Positions 33,901 through 45,830 are shown, numbered from the stretch's first letter. The stretch is 64,000 bases of DNA from Talpa occidentalis (GCF_014898055.3 NW_023601543.1:12795314-12859313), one strand, 5' to 3'. Numbers and translations are program-made. Notes: generated from the sequence alone by a model not told the origin.

Positions 33901-34085
33901 TACAGGACCAGGCTCTAACCCTGCCTGTGGCGCTTCCTTGCTGTGTTACCTTGGGCAAATCAGTTAGTCTAGATGAGCCTCAATGGCCTCACTTGAAAAT
34001 AGGAATATTACTACTGCCTACTCTGTGGAATGATGCCTGGCGCTTGGTAAGTATTCTGTAAATGCTAGCTATTATGGGCTGAGAT
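33901..34085 (+). repeat. MIR SINE
   Basis: Sense MIR: 'accaggctctaaccctgcct', 'gctgtgttaccttgggcaaa', 'gatgcctggcgcttggtaag', 'tctgtaaatgctagctatta'. Confidence 0.92.
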
Positions 34086-34454
34086 GGGAGACATTGTTTT
34101 CAGCCAAGGTGAAGGGAAACCAAAGGGCAGTTTTGTATTAAAGGAGAGTTTGTGTCCAGAAATCGTTTGGGTTATGAAAAGGTCACACTTCTTAGGGAGT
34201 CAAAAGAGGTGCCCTTCTCTAAATGAATGATGGTCACACTTGTCAGGGAAGTTCCATCTTAAGGGCAGTGGGCGAGATGGCAGCCCGGCACAAGAGCTCT
34301 TGATGGAAAAAGACTGGCCCTGTGGTGGCCGAAAAAGGTCAGATAAACGAAACTTCAGTGCATGTGGTCCAATCCTTTCCTGGAAGGGAAGCTATATCTA
34401 CTCCTATAAGGATGGGTGTGGGGGTTGCAAGTGAACGTGGGTGACTGGTGCAGA
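34086..34454. other. No recognisable feature
   Basis: Unique sequence between MIRs; nothing recognised. Confidence 0.4.
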
Positions 34455-34690
34455 GTAGAACATAGAACAGTGGACTCTGGAATCAGACTGGCTGAGCTGG
34501 AATAGCCACTCTACCACTTGCTTGCTGTGTGACGTTGGGCTCCTCACTGCCTCTCTGAACCTCATTGTCCTCCTGTGTAAACTGGAGATAGTTAGAACAC
34601 CTGCCTCATCGGGTTATTGGGAGGAATAAGAATGTACCCACATTAAAGGATTTAGCACAGCTCAGGCACATAGTGAAGGCTCAAGAAATC
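34455..34690 (+). repeat. MIR SINE, near full length
   Basis: Sense MIR: 'ggactctggaatcagactgg', 'gctgtgtgacgttgggctcc', 'tctctgaacctcattgtcct', 'tcatcgggttattgggagga', 'tcaggcacatagtgaaggct'. Confidence 0.93.
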
Positions 34691-36547
34691 CCAGGCTTTC
34701 TCATTGTGTGAGCTGGGTGTGGCAGAGGGGCCGGGAAGGGACAGGTGTGGCACCTCAGAGGGCTTGCTAGAACAACCCCAAATGAACATTCCCTAAACGG
34801 ACTTCTGCAAATACTGCTTTCGCCTCCATTAATTAAAAGAAGCTTTGCATTGTTTTCTTCCAAGTTTATTGTGTGGCTCAGTTCTTAAAGAGCTTTTTAG
34901 AAGACTGTAGAGATTTTGATCCAGTGATAAACTACCCTGTAAGAAAGCAGCGTCTGGCCGTTCCACTGTACTCTTTCAGGCATTTTCCTTGAAATGATTA
35001 CAATATTTGTGATTGTGATATTTGTACCTAGTGAAAATTATGTGTTTTCACTAATTCTTAGATTCGATGGAGTTTAACTGGTAAGATGCAGCCTGAACAT
35101 TTCATCTATCTCAGAGCATCTTCATTTACACGATGGCGTTGGTGGCTTTGGAGAAAGGATGCGAACTGTCATTGATGAGGGATGAAGCTGGTTTTAAGGG
35201 ATAGAGTTTCTTGTTTTTGGAATGGATCGAACTGCTGTGTAATCACAGCAACTGCCCGGCTACACGAGGTACTTATCACAGCTCAAAGCTCCCTTGGGTT
35301 TTTCCTTCTGATTTGATCCAGTCCTGCTTTCCCTGCTGGCCCTTTTGGGCTCCTTTACTTCACCCTATGCTGCTGGGTTAGGTGGCACTGCCTAATTCAA
35401 CACCAATTCTCTCTCCTTTTACAGATAGTATCTTATCATTGTTTTTACAAAAGTCTAAAAAATATTTTGTGGCACCTTTTGAAAAAAGTAGTGCTGATGA
35501 TCAGTAAATGTTCTTATAGCTTTTCTGAAAGTGTGAAATGTTCTGAGAACTAGCTGCCAAGTGTCAAGAAGGCCCTAGAGAAACAGGCTGCCTCCAACTT
35601 CCTTAAGACAACTTTTGGGAAAGATCTACAGTTTTAAAGTCAGCTTTGCACACTGCTCCCCAAGTCCTTCCAATTTGGTAGAACATGAACACATTCATCG
35701 CTCAATCCAGTTGTGATACTGATTTTTTATAGTTACTGCATTAGATTTGAGTTGAATTTATAATTCAGCAGTTATATTTTGCATGTTAAATACGCATAGG
35801 ATTGTATCCAGAGACCATCGTTTGTTTAAAGAACTTAGAGAACAGTGTTCCATGTGACTTTCTTATAGAAGCTTTCCTTTGATACGGTGAGATTGCTGTT
35901 ATGCTACGCGTATAGTCGTATCAGTGATGGACTGGATGCCTAACCTCTGGTTAAGGTCGCAGCGTTGCTTCCATGACAAATGCATGCTAGGACAGTGACA
36001 CTGCTTCTGGCAGACATGTTTCCAGCACAGATTAAATACGTGGTACCAACACATGAGAACTGAGCCTTGGCCAGTGTCGGCTACACAAGTGGAGTTCCTT
36101 CGGTGTCTGTTGAATTGTCTGTGTTTCGCTCAGAATAAACAAGAGGTTTTATCCATTCACAACTGGTGGGAAAGGAAAGATTGAGAATACTGTCCTCTAA
36201 TTCCATCCTAATTGAGCATTTTAGACAAGCCCCCTAACAACTTGGTGTCTGCATTTCCTTACCAAGAGCCATCTGTCTTGTAAAGGGCTTAAGAAAGGAC
36301 ACCGAGCATTAGTCTAAAGTGACAGTCTTTAAAAGTGATATTTAAACTCCATTAGATAAAAGTTGGATGAAACTAAACCCATCATTGTAGATTAAATTTT
36401 CTTCTCTTTTCTCAGCCAGATAGATGGTGATATGTAATCAGCGTGCTTTTGTCAAGGAATGCATCATAGACACCCGGCACTGCTAAACAGCATTCCTGCT
36501 CAGAGTTCCCAGTCCAGCCAACAGACACTCACCTGTGACGTGCAGAC
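34691..36547. other. 1.9 kb without recognised repeats
   Basis: No gene, RNA or dispersed repeat found. AT-rich, with long stretches of non-repetitive text (for example 34950-35160 and 35860-36130). No usable open frame. Confidence 0.4.
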
Positions 36548-36746
36548 CAGGCATTCTCAGCCTCAGTACTCTGGACATTCTCGTTGTGCGAGGTTCACTT
36601 TGTTGGATGTATAGCAGTTTCCCTCAACCCATGACATGCCCATGGCCACCCTCCCCCACTGGCAACAATTGGACAGGATGTTGCCATGTTTCTGTCCCTT
36701 CCCCCCCACACACAAAATTGCCCCCCCCTTTGAAAATCACGGGTGT
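36548..36746 (+). repeat. MER20-like hAT-Charlie MITE
   Basis: It starts 'caggcattctcagcctcagt', then 'ctctggacattctcgttgtg', 'tgttggatgtatagcagttt', 'catggccaccctcccccact', and ends 'tttgaaaatcacgggtg'. The order matches the MER20 consensus as I remember it, with the internal C-rich segment. Confidence 0.8.
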
Positions 36747-38082
36747 CGAATGATCTGTCATGCAAATTATTATGTGACTATCAAATGAGGAAATAAAAGG
36801 GAGGGGGGAACCCATTGCAGTAAATGGGTTGGAGTGATCAGAGGTTGAAACTAGACCTTTAGGAAATACTGGGTGGGGTTTTGATAAACAGAGAGATCAT
36901 TTTGGGTAGAATCAGTGGCGCAGACCCAGAGCTGCAGCACATTCTGTAAGTTTGTGTCTGTCTTGAGTGCAGGAGAAGGCAGATAGTGACCTAGACTGGT
37001 TGCTGTGAATGCCAGGGTAATGGGGGGGACCCACTGGGTATCTGAGCAGAAGAGTGGCAAGTTGCAAGGGGTGTTTTGGTTGTGACTCTTGGATTGTAGT
37101 TTGTAGCATGGGCTGGAAGGAGGGTGACAGGAGCAGGGCTGTAACCCCTCTCCTCATCCCCGCTATTACAGAGAGGATAAAATCAAGTTGAAACAGCACA
37201 GATTCCATGCGCAGCGATGGCGCCTCTTGGCTGTGTGTGCCCCCGATGTCATATGGCTCATATCGTCAGGCGAGCCATGCAGATTTGTCTTTCTTTCTCT
37301 TTTTTGCCTGAGTTTCGAGATCAGAAGATATAGATGCTGCAGATTTGTCTTCCAAAGTAATTGTCTTGTTCCTCGCATTAATATACTTCATTAGGTCTTT
37401 CAGATTAACTCCTGGGGCTAAAATCCATATTCTTCAGACAGTTGTCTTTTCAGCAATATGTCTTCCCAGAGTTCTCTCTTCAGCTCCCTTGTACCTCTCG
37501 TCTTTCAAAAATTTCTCAATCAATTCTGCCTACACTATCGCTCCTCTTATAATAGGGTCACACATTATTTTGATTAACTATCCATTCCCTGATCATATCA
37601 TTGTAAAACACACCATGAAGAAAACTTTTCTTTCGCAGTTTGTTTTTGTCAAAATGTATAATAGTCACGTTGATGAGATTAACAACTTTAAAGCGTAGAG
37701 TGTGTTCATACCATGGCATTTTCATAAATTAACGTCCTGTGTACTTTGACACAATGTTAGTCTAGCAGACCGCCTCTATGTAACCAGCAACTAACTATGA
37801 GTATATGAAAGTTCACGGCAGTAACAAAATCCCGGGGTTTTTCATTTTAAGACCAAAAACAAATGAAAACCTGTTAGCCCCATATTGTGGCTGATTACAT
37901 TGAAGCACGTTAGCTGAGAGGAGAATTCACTGAATTTATTAGCCCAGAGACGATTAAAAAAATGACTCCTATCACAACTAACCTGCAAGTTACTCAAATG
38001 GAAAAGGTAAAATAAAGAATGGCACAAAAACAGTCAGAAGCTCCATGCCTGTTGTGGCATCCATCTGAGCCCAATCAGCTCA
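36747..38082. other. No recognisable feature
   Basis: Unique sequence. The 117-codon plus-strand frame at 37345-37698 is AT-rich and hydrophobic but has no start context or family similarity that I can see. Confidence 0.4.
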
Positions 38083-38114
38083 CCATTCATTCATTCATTC
38101 ATTCATTCATTTGA
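38083..38114. repeat. (CATT)n microsatellite
   Basis: About seven units of CATT. L2 and L1 tails often seed such tracts; the 'ttgaggtatcataagcttac' just after it is weakly L1-like. Confidence 0.92.
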
Positions 38115-38384
38115 GGTATCATAAGCTTACAACACTGTATAGATTCCAAGATTGTGTTTTCTCACGGTCACCAGTAATATTCAGTCACCTCAACTATCCA
38201 GTCACCACATAAATAATGGAACGTCAGTGAAGGTCTGGGTTTTTCAAGCTCACTTTACCTACAACACAACCATGTTTTCCTTTATTGTGTCCCATAAGGA
38301 AATTGTTTTAGTGATCACACCTAGGAAGGAAATTCCCGGTGTGCCCTTTCATTTAGCTGAGGTGAAATATGTTGCAAATCAGTG

Positions 38385-38875
38385 CCGGTCCTGTGCCTGT
38401 TGTGTGCCTGCTGCACTAGGGAAGTGGAGCGAGAGTGGTAAGCCACACCACCCGTGCCCTCGAGGAGCTCCCTGTTGAGTGGGGAAGTTGGGTATTTCTG
38501 CATGGCCCAGACCAAGGCCAGTAAAGGCTGGAATGCTGTGGCAAGTGTCATGGGAAATGTCAGCATCTGTTGGGGCTTGAAAAGTACGTAAAGAGAAAGG
38601 TAGGAGCATTTTGAGTGACATGAGAAGGTATGAGTATGGTGTCTGTGGAGAATGGCTTTGCTCAGCAAGAGCAAAGAAGTGGCGCCTTTAGAGGAAGAGC
38701 AGAAGCCGAGGTTGATGGACAGAATGGATGTTCCTGGTTCTGAGAGGAAGGCCTTGAAAAATGACTCGGTGTTGTCAGCAGTGGTAACCACTGTAATCCC
38801 TGGAGCAGAGATGGCCTATGAAGAAAAAAGCTACTTTGAGGGGAATACTCCATTTAAGAAGGAGAAGTTCTAGAG
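38385..38875 (-). repeat. L2 LINE fragment
   Basis: Antisense L2-type text: 'ttgtgtgcctgctgcactag', 'cgtgccctcgaggagctccc', 'gttgagtggggaagttgggt', then purine-rich sequence. The 156-codon minus-strand frame at 38321-38791 lies in this decayed repeat and is not a gene. Confidence 0.6.
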
Positions 38876-38884
38876 AGGTCTTTA

Positions 38885-39075
38885 ACCCAAGTTTATTTTT
38901 TTCACATATTGGATTAAAGTAACATTGGTTTACAACACTAGGTAGGTTTCAGGTGTATGGTATTATAATTCAGCATCCATGTATACTGCATCATAGGTGG
39001 CCCTAAAGGACTGGTTTCCACACACCACCATGCAGTTGCCTCCCATTACCCATTTTCCCCACCCCACCGCCAAGT
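38885..39075 (-). repeat. Old L1 3' region
   Basis: Antisense L1: 'aaagtaacattggtttacaa', 'gtaggtttcaggtgtatggt', 'ccacacaccaccatgcagtt', ending in C-rich text. Confidence 0.8.
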
Positions 39076-39699
39076 TTAAGTAAGATGAGCTGTGGTGTGA
39101 CCTGTAGCTATGACTCATGCTTTAGTTCATTGAAGGTTCATTAAACCAACCTCACAGTCATTGGTTCATCATACCAACCTCATAGTCATTTGTCCATGCT
39201 TTCATGCCTTGTTCCATAGCTTTCCCCAAGTAGATAATGTATCTGTACGAGGAGCTGGAATTTACATTCATAGCAGTGTTAAGCCTTTGTCTGTAGGAGC
39301 TATTTTTCTAGCAGCAGGATGATTTGCACTCATTACTAAAATAAATGTATAGGGTAGAGAACAAAAAAAGAACAAATTGTACTGTTTTATAAATGAATAC
39401 GGAGTCTGGAAACTTCTCCGAACCTCCAAAACCTTCTCCTTGGGAATTCCTCCAATCCTAAAGTTACACCCATCTGTCAGGACATGTAAACCAGAGTCAT
39501 TAGATTGTCCCCTTTGTGAGCGCACTGACTTGGTTATGTTCATTTCTGTATGCCCAGCACCAAGAATTGTGTCTGAGACACACTAAACCCTTACCATTTC
39601 CTCCTTGGCATAATGTGCCTTTGAATTAATGAATTTTCACCTATTGACATGGATATTATTTGAATAGTCATCTTCATTTTCGGCTTGTCCATTCATATT
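39076..39699. other. Unique sequence with a 28-bp tandem duplication
   Basis: No gene or dispersed repeat. It contains the tandem pair listed at 39135-39190. Confidence 0.4.
39135..39190. repeat. 28-bp tandem duplication
   Basis: Two adjacent 28-bp units share 'ggttcat', 'accaacctca' and 'agtcatt', with three differences (39135-39162 and 39163-39190). Confidence 0.85.
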
Positions 39700-40435
39700 G
39701 AGTTTTAAAAATAACAGCCTTACGGAGATGGAATTCATGTGACATATAGTTCATCATTGTAAAATCTACAATTGAATGCTTTTTAGTACATTCAGAGTTG
39801 TGTCACAATCACTGCTAGTTCTAGGACATTTTGAACACTCCCAAACGAAACCCTATGCCCACCAGGAGGCCCTCCACATTTCTTCCTCCCTTAGCTCTGC
39901 AGTCCCTAATCTGTCTCTCTATGGATTTGCCCATATTCAGTATTTCACTGAACCAGAATTGTATCATACGTGGTCTTTTGTATCTGGCTTTTTTCAGGGA
40001 GCTAAGTGTTTTCAAGATTCATCTATGTTGCAGCAGTATTAGTTGTTCATTTCTTTTTATGGTTGAATAATATCCCATTGTATGGACACACCCCACTTTG
40101 TTTATCCATTTATGCCCTGATGAACATTTGATTGGTTTCCACTTCTTTGGCCATTATGAATAGTGCTGCTGTGATTGGTTGTGCACAGATTTTTGGGTAG
40201 ATCTGTGTCTTCACTTCTCTTAAGTATATGCCTAGGAGTGGAATTGCTGGGTCAGATGGTGATTTTGTGTTGAACTTTTTGAGGAATTATCACACTGTTT
40301 TCCAAAGTGCTTGTGCCATTTTCATTCCCACTAGTAATGCTGAAGGGTTCCAATTTCTCTACGTTTTCACCAATTCTTATTATTGCCTGTCTTTTGATTA
40401 TAGCCATCCTATTGAGTTAATGTTAACTTTTAAAT
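39700..40435 (-). repeat. Old L1 3' region, long fragment
   Basis: About 735 bp of antisense L1: 'gttgtgtcacaatcactgct', 'aattgtatcatacgtggtct', 'tggttgaataatatcccatt', 'taagtatatgcctaggagtg', 'gaattgctgggtcagatggt', 'tcccactagtaatgctgaag'. The longest uninterrupted L1 fragment on the minus strand; frames are broken. Confidence 0.94.
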
Positions 40436-41654
40436 TATAAATGTATGGCATTAATATACTTGTGGAATACAAATGTGAAAGACTTAAATTGTTAATACTT
40501 TGCATCAGAAATGCCCCTGTCAGTGTAATATTTTCCTTCTTGCATCTTTAATTTCAAGTAGTGGTGTTTATTTTCTCATCATGCAAATGAAAAAGAGAAA
40601 TCTGTTATGCTAGATTTTTGGACTTTTCTGATTCAGTGTAATGGTCATAAGAAAACACATACTGGGCCTTGAGAGTGCATGGAAAATTCTAGAAATACGA
40701 CATTTGACAATGTCTGCAGAAACTGCTGCTGTGCCAGTATGCTACATTTGAAACCACATCTTGTGTGCTCAACTTTTACACAGATCTTGAGAAAATGAAA
40801 TTGAATTTTATGCCTCTTTAATTTGATTTGAGACCATGACCATGCCATTTCTTTATAATAATTACAAGAATGTATCCAATATATGACTTTCATCTTATAG
40901 CAATTACAAGCATTTACCATTTATAAAGCACATAGTTTAGGACACCATAAGTCACATTTCATGCTAATCGTTTCTCTGAAAATAAAGGGTTCTGTTGTAC
41001 AAATCCAAGAACGATGATGGGGGAAAGAAAATCAATTGATACATTGCATCAAAGAGGAGATCAAAATGAAGTTGTCAAATATATGCCAAAGGCTCTCATA
41101 AATTATAAATGGTGAGCTCACCCCAAACTTTATTTTTAGGCGAATAAAAGATCTTGAAGTCTCATTGTAAAAGCTACTTCAAATATGATTTGGTGACAAA
41201 ATTTTTCCCCAAGGCTTTACTCGTTTCACACGCCAAGGTCTTCCAGGGAAAGCAGGGCTCTATGGGGCCCAAGCCCAAGTTGGTACTTAGGATCTGATCC
41301 TTCATTGAAGGACAAGAAGCCCATTTTTTTGTGACTGCTTCCCTTTTCATTCTTTGAATATTAACTGAAGAATTAAAAGTTGTCTTCCTTTCGAAAGTTA
41401 TATGCAGAACAAAGAAAAGGGATTTTAACAGCTGCATCTTATCATTCTATGGGAAAAACTTCTCATCTGAAAGATACCCCCAGGTCATCTAGATGGTTCT
41501 TAGATTTCTCACTCCTTTCATGCTAACAGGTTTGACTTTCCCCCCTCCTTTCTAAGTAATTTCTGCCCCCTCCACCAGATATTGAAAGTAATAGAATAGA
41601 AAATAAATATAAAAGCTCAGAAAATAAATGTAAAAACCCATTTGTTCATTTTTT
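40436..41654. other. No recognisable feature
   Basis: AT-rich unique sequence; nothing recognised on either strand. Confidence 0.4.
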
Positions 41655-41730
41655 ATTTCATTCAACTCATGTTTAGTGATCACCTACTCTACACCATCCA
41701 CTGTGTGAGGATATATGCACGTGGCCCTGA
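41655..41730 (-). repeat. L2 3' fragment
   Basis: The text 'atttcattcaactcatgttt', 'agtgatcacctactctacac' is the antisense L2 3' end, including the remnant of its ATGAA-type tail. Confidence 0.6.
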
Positions 41731-41734
41731 TTTT

Positions 41735-42095
41735 CTTTATAAGAATTATGTTTATTTTTGTTGATATAATACCTGTATCTCCTAGACTTTGTACTCCCAG
41801 ACTATTTTATTTACTAAATATCAATCACACGGTGAACATTTGCCAGTCATGAAACATTCTTTGAAAATAATATTTTAATGTCCGCATAGTATTTCTGCCA
41901 TAATTTACTATTTCCCTGGTGTTGGTCATGTAAGTTATTTTTATATTTTTTGCTATTATGGAATTAGCACAGTTTTGAATATCGTGTCCAAAGGTATATA
42001 CATTTTCTTGATTTCTGTTATATTAGTCAAACTGCTCTCAGGAAAGCCATTAAGTGCCCACCAGCAGGGTATGAGTGTTTCTCAAATGCAGTTAA
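41735..42095 (-). repeat. Old L1 fragment
   Basis: Antisense L1-like text: 'tttttgctattatggaatta', 'gtccaaaggtatatacattt', 'caaactgctctcaggaaagc', 'ccaccagcagggtatgagtg'. Confidence 0.65.
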
Positions 42096-42424
42096 AAGGA
42101 ATTAGAAAATGGCAGCCTCAAGGAAGTGACTTACTAGTTACTTTAGGAGACTTGAACAGCACTTGGGCGGGCTTTCAGTTTGTTAGCATTGTGATTTCAG
42201 TCCTAGAATAAGCATCGGCACAGCTGTTTATTTACATAGATTTCTGAATTATCTTTACAAGGCTAACAGTGAGCTGGAGAAGTGGTGTTGACATAACTCA
42301 GAGGGGCAATCTGAATCTATACCGATTCTCTATGTCAGTGCCAGAGTTAGGTTCAGTGAATGCTATCTAGATAAACTAAACACAGTTCTTGCCCACATAG
42401 AGGTTAAAATCCAGTAGCAGGGAT
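42096..42424. other. No recognisable feature
   Basis: Short unique stretch; nothing recognised. Confidence 0.4.
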
Positions 42425-42578
42425 AAGTGTGGAACATTGGAACCTGAACAACCTGGGTTCAAGTTCTGATTCTGCTTCTTCTATTAACAGTGGTGGTGCA
42501 AAGTTACATAATGTTTCTGCTCCTCAGTTTCCTCATCTGCAAAACAGGGTTAATAGAGTTGTTGTAAAAAGGAAAACA
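42425..42578 (+). repeat. MIR SINE, 5' part
   Basis: Sense MIR head and core ('caacctgggttcaagttctg', 'tcctcagtttcctcatctgc', 'aaaacagggttaatagagtt'), cut by a SINE and resumed at 42855. Confidence 0.92.
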
Positions 42579-42850
42579 GGGCCCTCCCTGATGGCTCAAG
42601 GGGTTAAGTCTCAGCAACATGAAGCTATCAGCAGCCACCGCAACCTGAGTTCGATCACTGGCCAGGGCGCTGACGCACATGGCACAGCAGACCTCTCCTG
42701 CCTCGCCTGCTGCTCCCCTCAGCAGTGTATTTCAGTTAGTCTGCCTGTTCTGCTCCCCACTCTGTCTCTGGTGAATCCTCTCACCCCCAGAACTCTGGCT
42801 TACAGCCCAGTTCTTTTATGCATAAATAAATAAAAAATAAATCTTTAAAA
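42579..42850 (+). mobile_element. Vic-1-like SINE inside a MIR
   Basis: Older subtype ('ccagttcttttatgcataaa' at its 3' end), head GGCCCTCCCTGATGGCTCAA. Flanks 'aaaaaggaaaacag' (about 42566-42579) and 'aaaaaaaggaaaag' form an imperfect duplication of the MIR sequence. Confidence 0.94.
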
Positions 42851-42854
42851 AAAG

Positions 42855-42935
42855 GAAAAGAGATGTGTGTGTTAAGTGCCTACAAGAGTGCCTGGCACAT
42901 GGCACAGTAGTGTTCAGGAAATGACAGCTACAATT
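42855..42935 (+). repeat. MIR SINE, 3' part
   Basis: Completes the MIR broken at 42579: 'tgttaagtgcctacaagagt', 'gcctggcacatggcacagta'. A second weak MIR-like piece may follow at 42955-43035 ('gtgaggattaaatgaaataa'). Confidence 0.88.
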
Positions 42936-43215
42936 GTTTTGGTAATGGGTTGTCCTATCTTCCAAGGATTTCGTGAGGATTAAATGAAATAATAACTGCA
43001 AAACAGAATTACACCAGCACTCAGTGAAGATATGATAATGATGACATGGACAACCCTTTCCGAGAACAAGAATATCTATCAGAAGTGAGTTGAACCGTTC
43101 ATAAAAGAGCAACAGAGGGGAGGCTCACCTTGTCACAGGGGAGTGAGTCTTGGGGCACAGGTTGCTGAAGACAGTGTTGGCTGCCCAATTCCCATGACAC
43201 CAAAACAGGAAGATC

Positions 43216-43404
43216 ATCGTTTCTCAGCCTCTGGGCTAAGGTCAAATGTGCTGTTTGTTCTTATCAGGTTAATATCTGATATATCCTCTGTCTGAGGACA
43301 ATACATTAAATGCACTTTTGGAGCAGGGGATGTGGAATAGAATCTTGCTCCATATACTCCACCATCAACCTGGTATTGCAGTATCTCATGACTGATGCAC
43401 CCCC
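43216..43404 (+). pseudogene. U2 snRNA pseudogene
   Basis: Full-length relative of the 188-nt spliceosomal U2 snRNA. Matching blocks in order are 'atcgtttctcagcct', 'ctgttcttatcagt'-like text with 'ttaatatctgat', 'tctgaggacaata', 'cttttggagcaggg', 'atcttgctcca', and 'aacctggtattgcagtatct' before the 3' 'gatgcaccc'. In real U2 the GUAGUA box pairs with the intron branch point; here it reads gctgtt. The Sm-protein site is also altered ('gcacttttgg' for gatttttgg). No A-tail, clear target duplication or snRNA promoter element is visible. It is a dead copy, not a working gene. Confidence 0.93.
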
Positions 43405-44574
43405 CGGGGGAACGACAACATTGAAACAACCCCCCAAAGGAAGATCCGCTGCTGATAGCCACTGCAGGTCTGAACAGCCAGCTTGTTGGTCGCCTCTGCT
43501 CTTTGCAGCCCTCTCGTCAGGGCAGGTGGGGTGCCTTTTCTCTCCTTGGAATTGTGAGGGTGTGCTTATCACTGGCCTGGAATTGTCTGCCAAGCCCCAA
43601 ACATTTTAGGAGTGGTGGGGTTTGTCTCTTGTGCCATCATTAAAGAATGACTATTGTAGTTTGAAATTAGACAGGGCATTCAAGAGCTCTAAGTGTCTGG
43701 TAAAAGAAGTCAGCGGATGGGAAATCTGCAGTGGATGTCTCCGAAACGCAATTGATGAACACACATTACCCTTAGTCGCTTTCCTGTTTAAAGAGTGAAA
43801 GCTGCTCTATTTCTGTGATGTGTGCTGACTTCTCTCCTCCTGAAACCCAAGCATTCAGTGCCCCTGGGTTTCAAAAGAATGAGGACAAATGAACCGTTCT
43901 TCCGAAGTACTAATGCTGCAGGTCCTAGTGAAATAAAACCTTTGCTGAATGGAAAATATTGTCTTCCCGCTTTCAAAAGTTACTTGTTTACCTGTTGCTC
44001 ATAAAACGCAGAGTAATTTGTGATTGGGAAAGGTATTCTTTGTCTGATGGGTTTCATTTCAGCATAGACTTCCCTGAAGATTGCAAAGCTATTCTATTGC
44101 CAGACATTTATAGCGCTCACCCTGAGGAGGAATTCTTGTCTGGTAATACCTTCCTGCCTGTCAATTTCACCTCACCGCTTCAACCTTTGGAACTGATTTA
44201 ATCAATGGATCAGCACATTCTTCAAAGGGGAAATGCTATTACAGAAAAGCTTTCACAAGGGTTGATGATTCATGCAGACACTATTCAGGACTTTTAATCA
44301 TATCACATAAAAGAAGCAAATTTGAATGTTGCTTATGCCTAGAGTTTTGATGAAAAGTAAAATATTAAAGAGCGCTTAGGAGATGTCCGTGGCTTGGATT
44401 TATGTGTACAGACATTTCTTCTGAGAAAGGAATGTTCTAGAATAAAGATCCACAAAAGCCAAAAATCACACCAGTGGACCAGCCTAATACAAGGGACAGA
44501 AATGAGAGATTAGACATGACAGGGAAGCGAAACGTTGCGTCTTGTTCTGGATGGTCGGTAATACCCTGTGGAAG
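43405..44574. other. No recognisable feature
   Basis: Unique sequence downstream of the U2 pseudogene; nothing recognised. A minus-strand frame covering the end of U2 (43214-43462) is incidental. Confidence 0.4.
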
Positions 44575-44690
44575 AAGTCCCAGCTTCAGTGACAGTCCGA
44601 GGTGTACAGTGCTCAGTTGTGAATGTCTGATCCTCATTTGCTTCATCTGTCAAATGGGATTAGTGATACCTAACCCCTAAGACGTTTGTG
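44575..44690 (+). repeat. MIR SINE fragment
   Basis: Sense MIR core only: 'tgatcctcatttgcttcatc', 'tgtcaaatgggattagtgat', 'acctaacccctaa'. Confidence 0.65.
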
Positions 44691-44944
44691 GACATTAGAG
44701 TAGTAAGGATTTTTTCTCTTTTTATTTTCCTCATAGGACTTACCAATATATGTTCTTTACCTTTTAGAAAATTACTCAGGTCCTCACACTGGAAGCAGAG
44801 TGCCCTGGGTTCTGAGGGTGTACCCAGTGGAGCCCAACCAAGGCATGGGGCCTTTTGCAAAAAGAGAAAGGTGCTCCAATACCACGAGAGCTTGGCTGGG
44901 TCTGTGCATTGAAGTGGAAACCCCACCAACGCTTCGTGGTTAGC

Positions 44945-45105
44945 CAACAATTTTTTGAATCCCCTTCTGCTTACTTAACTGCATATTAATCTTGGGCTAC
45001 TTGCTTAACTTCTCCACTTCAGCTTCATCATTTCAAAAATGAGAATGAAAAGGAGAACAGGGAGGCTTTAATGAGATTTAGGAGGCAAAGCGTAGAGCAC
45101 CCTAT
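44945..45105 (+). repeat. MIR SINE fragment
   Basis: Sense MIR: 'ttgggctacttgcttaactt', 'tccacttcagcttcatcatt', 'tcaaaaatgagaatgaaaag', 'taatgagatttaggaggcaa'. Confidence 0.72.
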
Positions 45106-45199
45106 TTGACACGGAGGCACTTGAAAGGGCAGTTGGGAGTAGCTGCTACAACAGCAACAGTACAATTGCTTGTTGAGGGTACAAGTTCTCAGCTATCCT

Positions 45200-45477
45200 T
45201 TTTCTTTAAAGATTTATTTATTTATGTATGCAAGAGCTGGGGTACAGGCCAGGTGTGGGGGGTGAGAGGATTCACCAGAGACAGAGTGGGGAACAGAATA
45301 GGCATTGACCGAAGTACACTGCTGAGGGGAGCAGCGGGCAAACCAGGTGTGCTGCGCCATGTGGGTAGCTACCTGGCCGGCCGGTGATTGAACTCATGTG
45401 GCGATAGGACTCGTGCTGCAGAGGCTGTGGACAGCTTCATAGGCTGCATCTTAACCCCTTGTGCCACCAGGGAGGCC
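45200..45477 (-). mobile_element. Vic-1-like SINE
   Basis: Older subtype ('tgcaagagctggggtacagg'). The B-box side carries a local duplication: 'gaactcatgtggcgatagga' is followed by a second 'ctcgtgctgcagaggctg'. A short direct repeat 'tcagctat' flanks it at 45189-45196 and 45482-45489. Confidence 0.93.
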
Positions 45478-45629
45478 ATTGTCAGCTATTTTGAAGGCTG
45501 CTGCAGCCACTTGCTCCACTGGGTTCTCTGAGGGATGCTGCGTTCCTAGTCCCTGGCCTTTTCTGCCTGCCTAGAACCTGCTGATCTCGCACTGACCAAG
45601 CTTTTTTACCAAGCCTTTGTAGCCAGGCC

Positions 45630-45830
45630 ATTGAGGCCAGTCAGATTTGAGTTCTAGTCACGGCTCTGTCATTTTTCAGCTATGTGACACTGGGCAACTG
45701 AAGTTACTTAACTTCTCAGAGCCTCATTGTTCTCAGTTATAAATGTTAGTAAAACAATTATTTACTGCATTATGTTATTGAGAGAACGAAATAGGACAAT
45801 CTATGTGAAAGAGTTTCACATAGTTTCACA
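45630..45830 (+). repeat. MIR SINE
   Basis: Sense MIR: 'gatttgagttctagtcacgg', 'agctatgtgacactgggcaa', 'acttctcagagcctcattgt', 'tattgagagaacgaaatagg'. A small duplication of 'agtttcacat' follows at about 45808-45830. Confidence 0.88.

Noticed and set aside
38321..38791. 156-codon minus-strand open frame
   Set aside because: It lies in decayed L2 sequence and has no L2 protein motif.
43214..43462. 82-codon minus-strand frame over the U2 region
   Set aside because: It is the antisense shadow of the U2 pseudogene.
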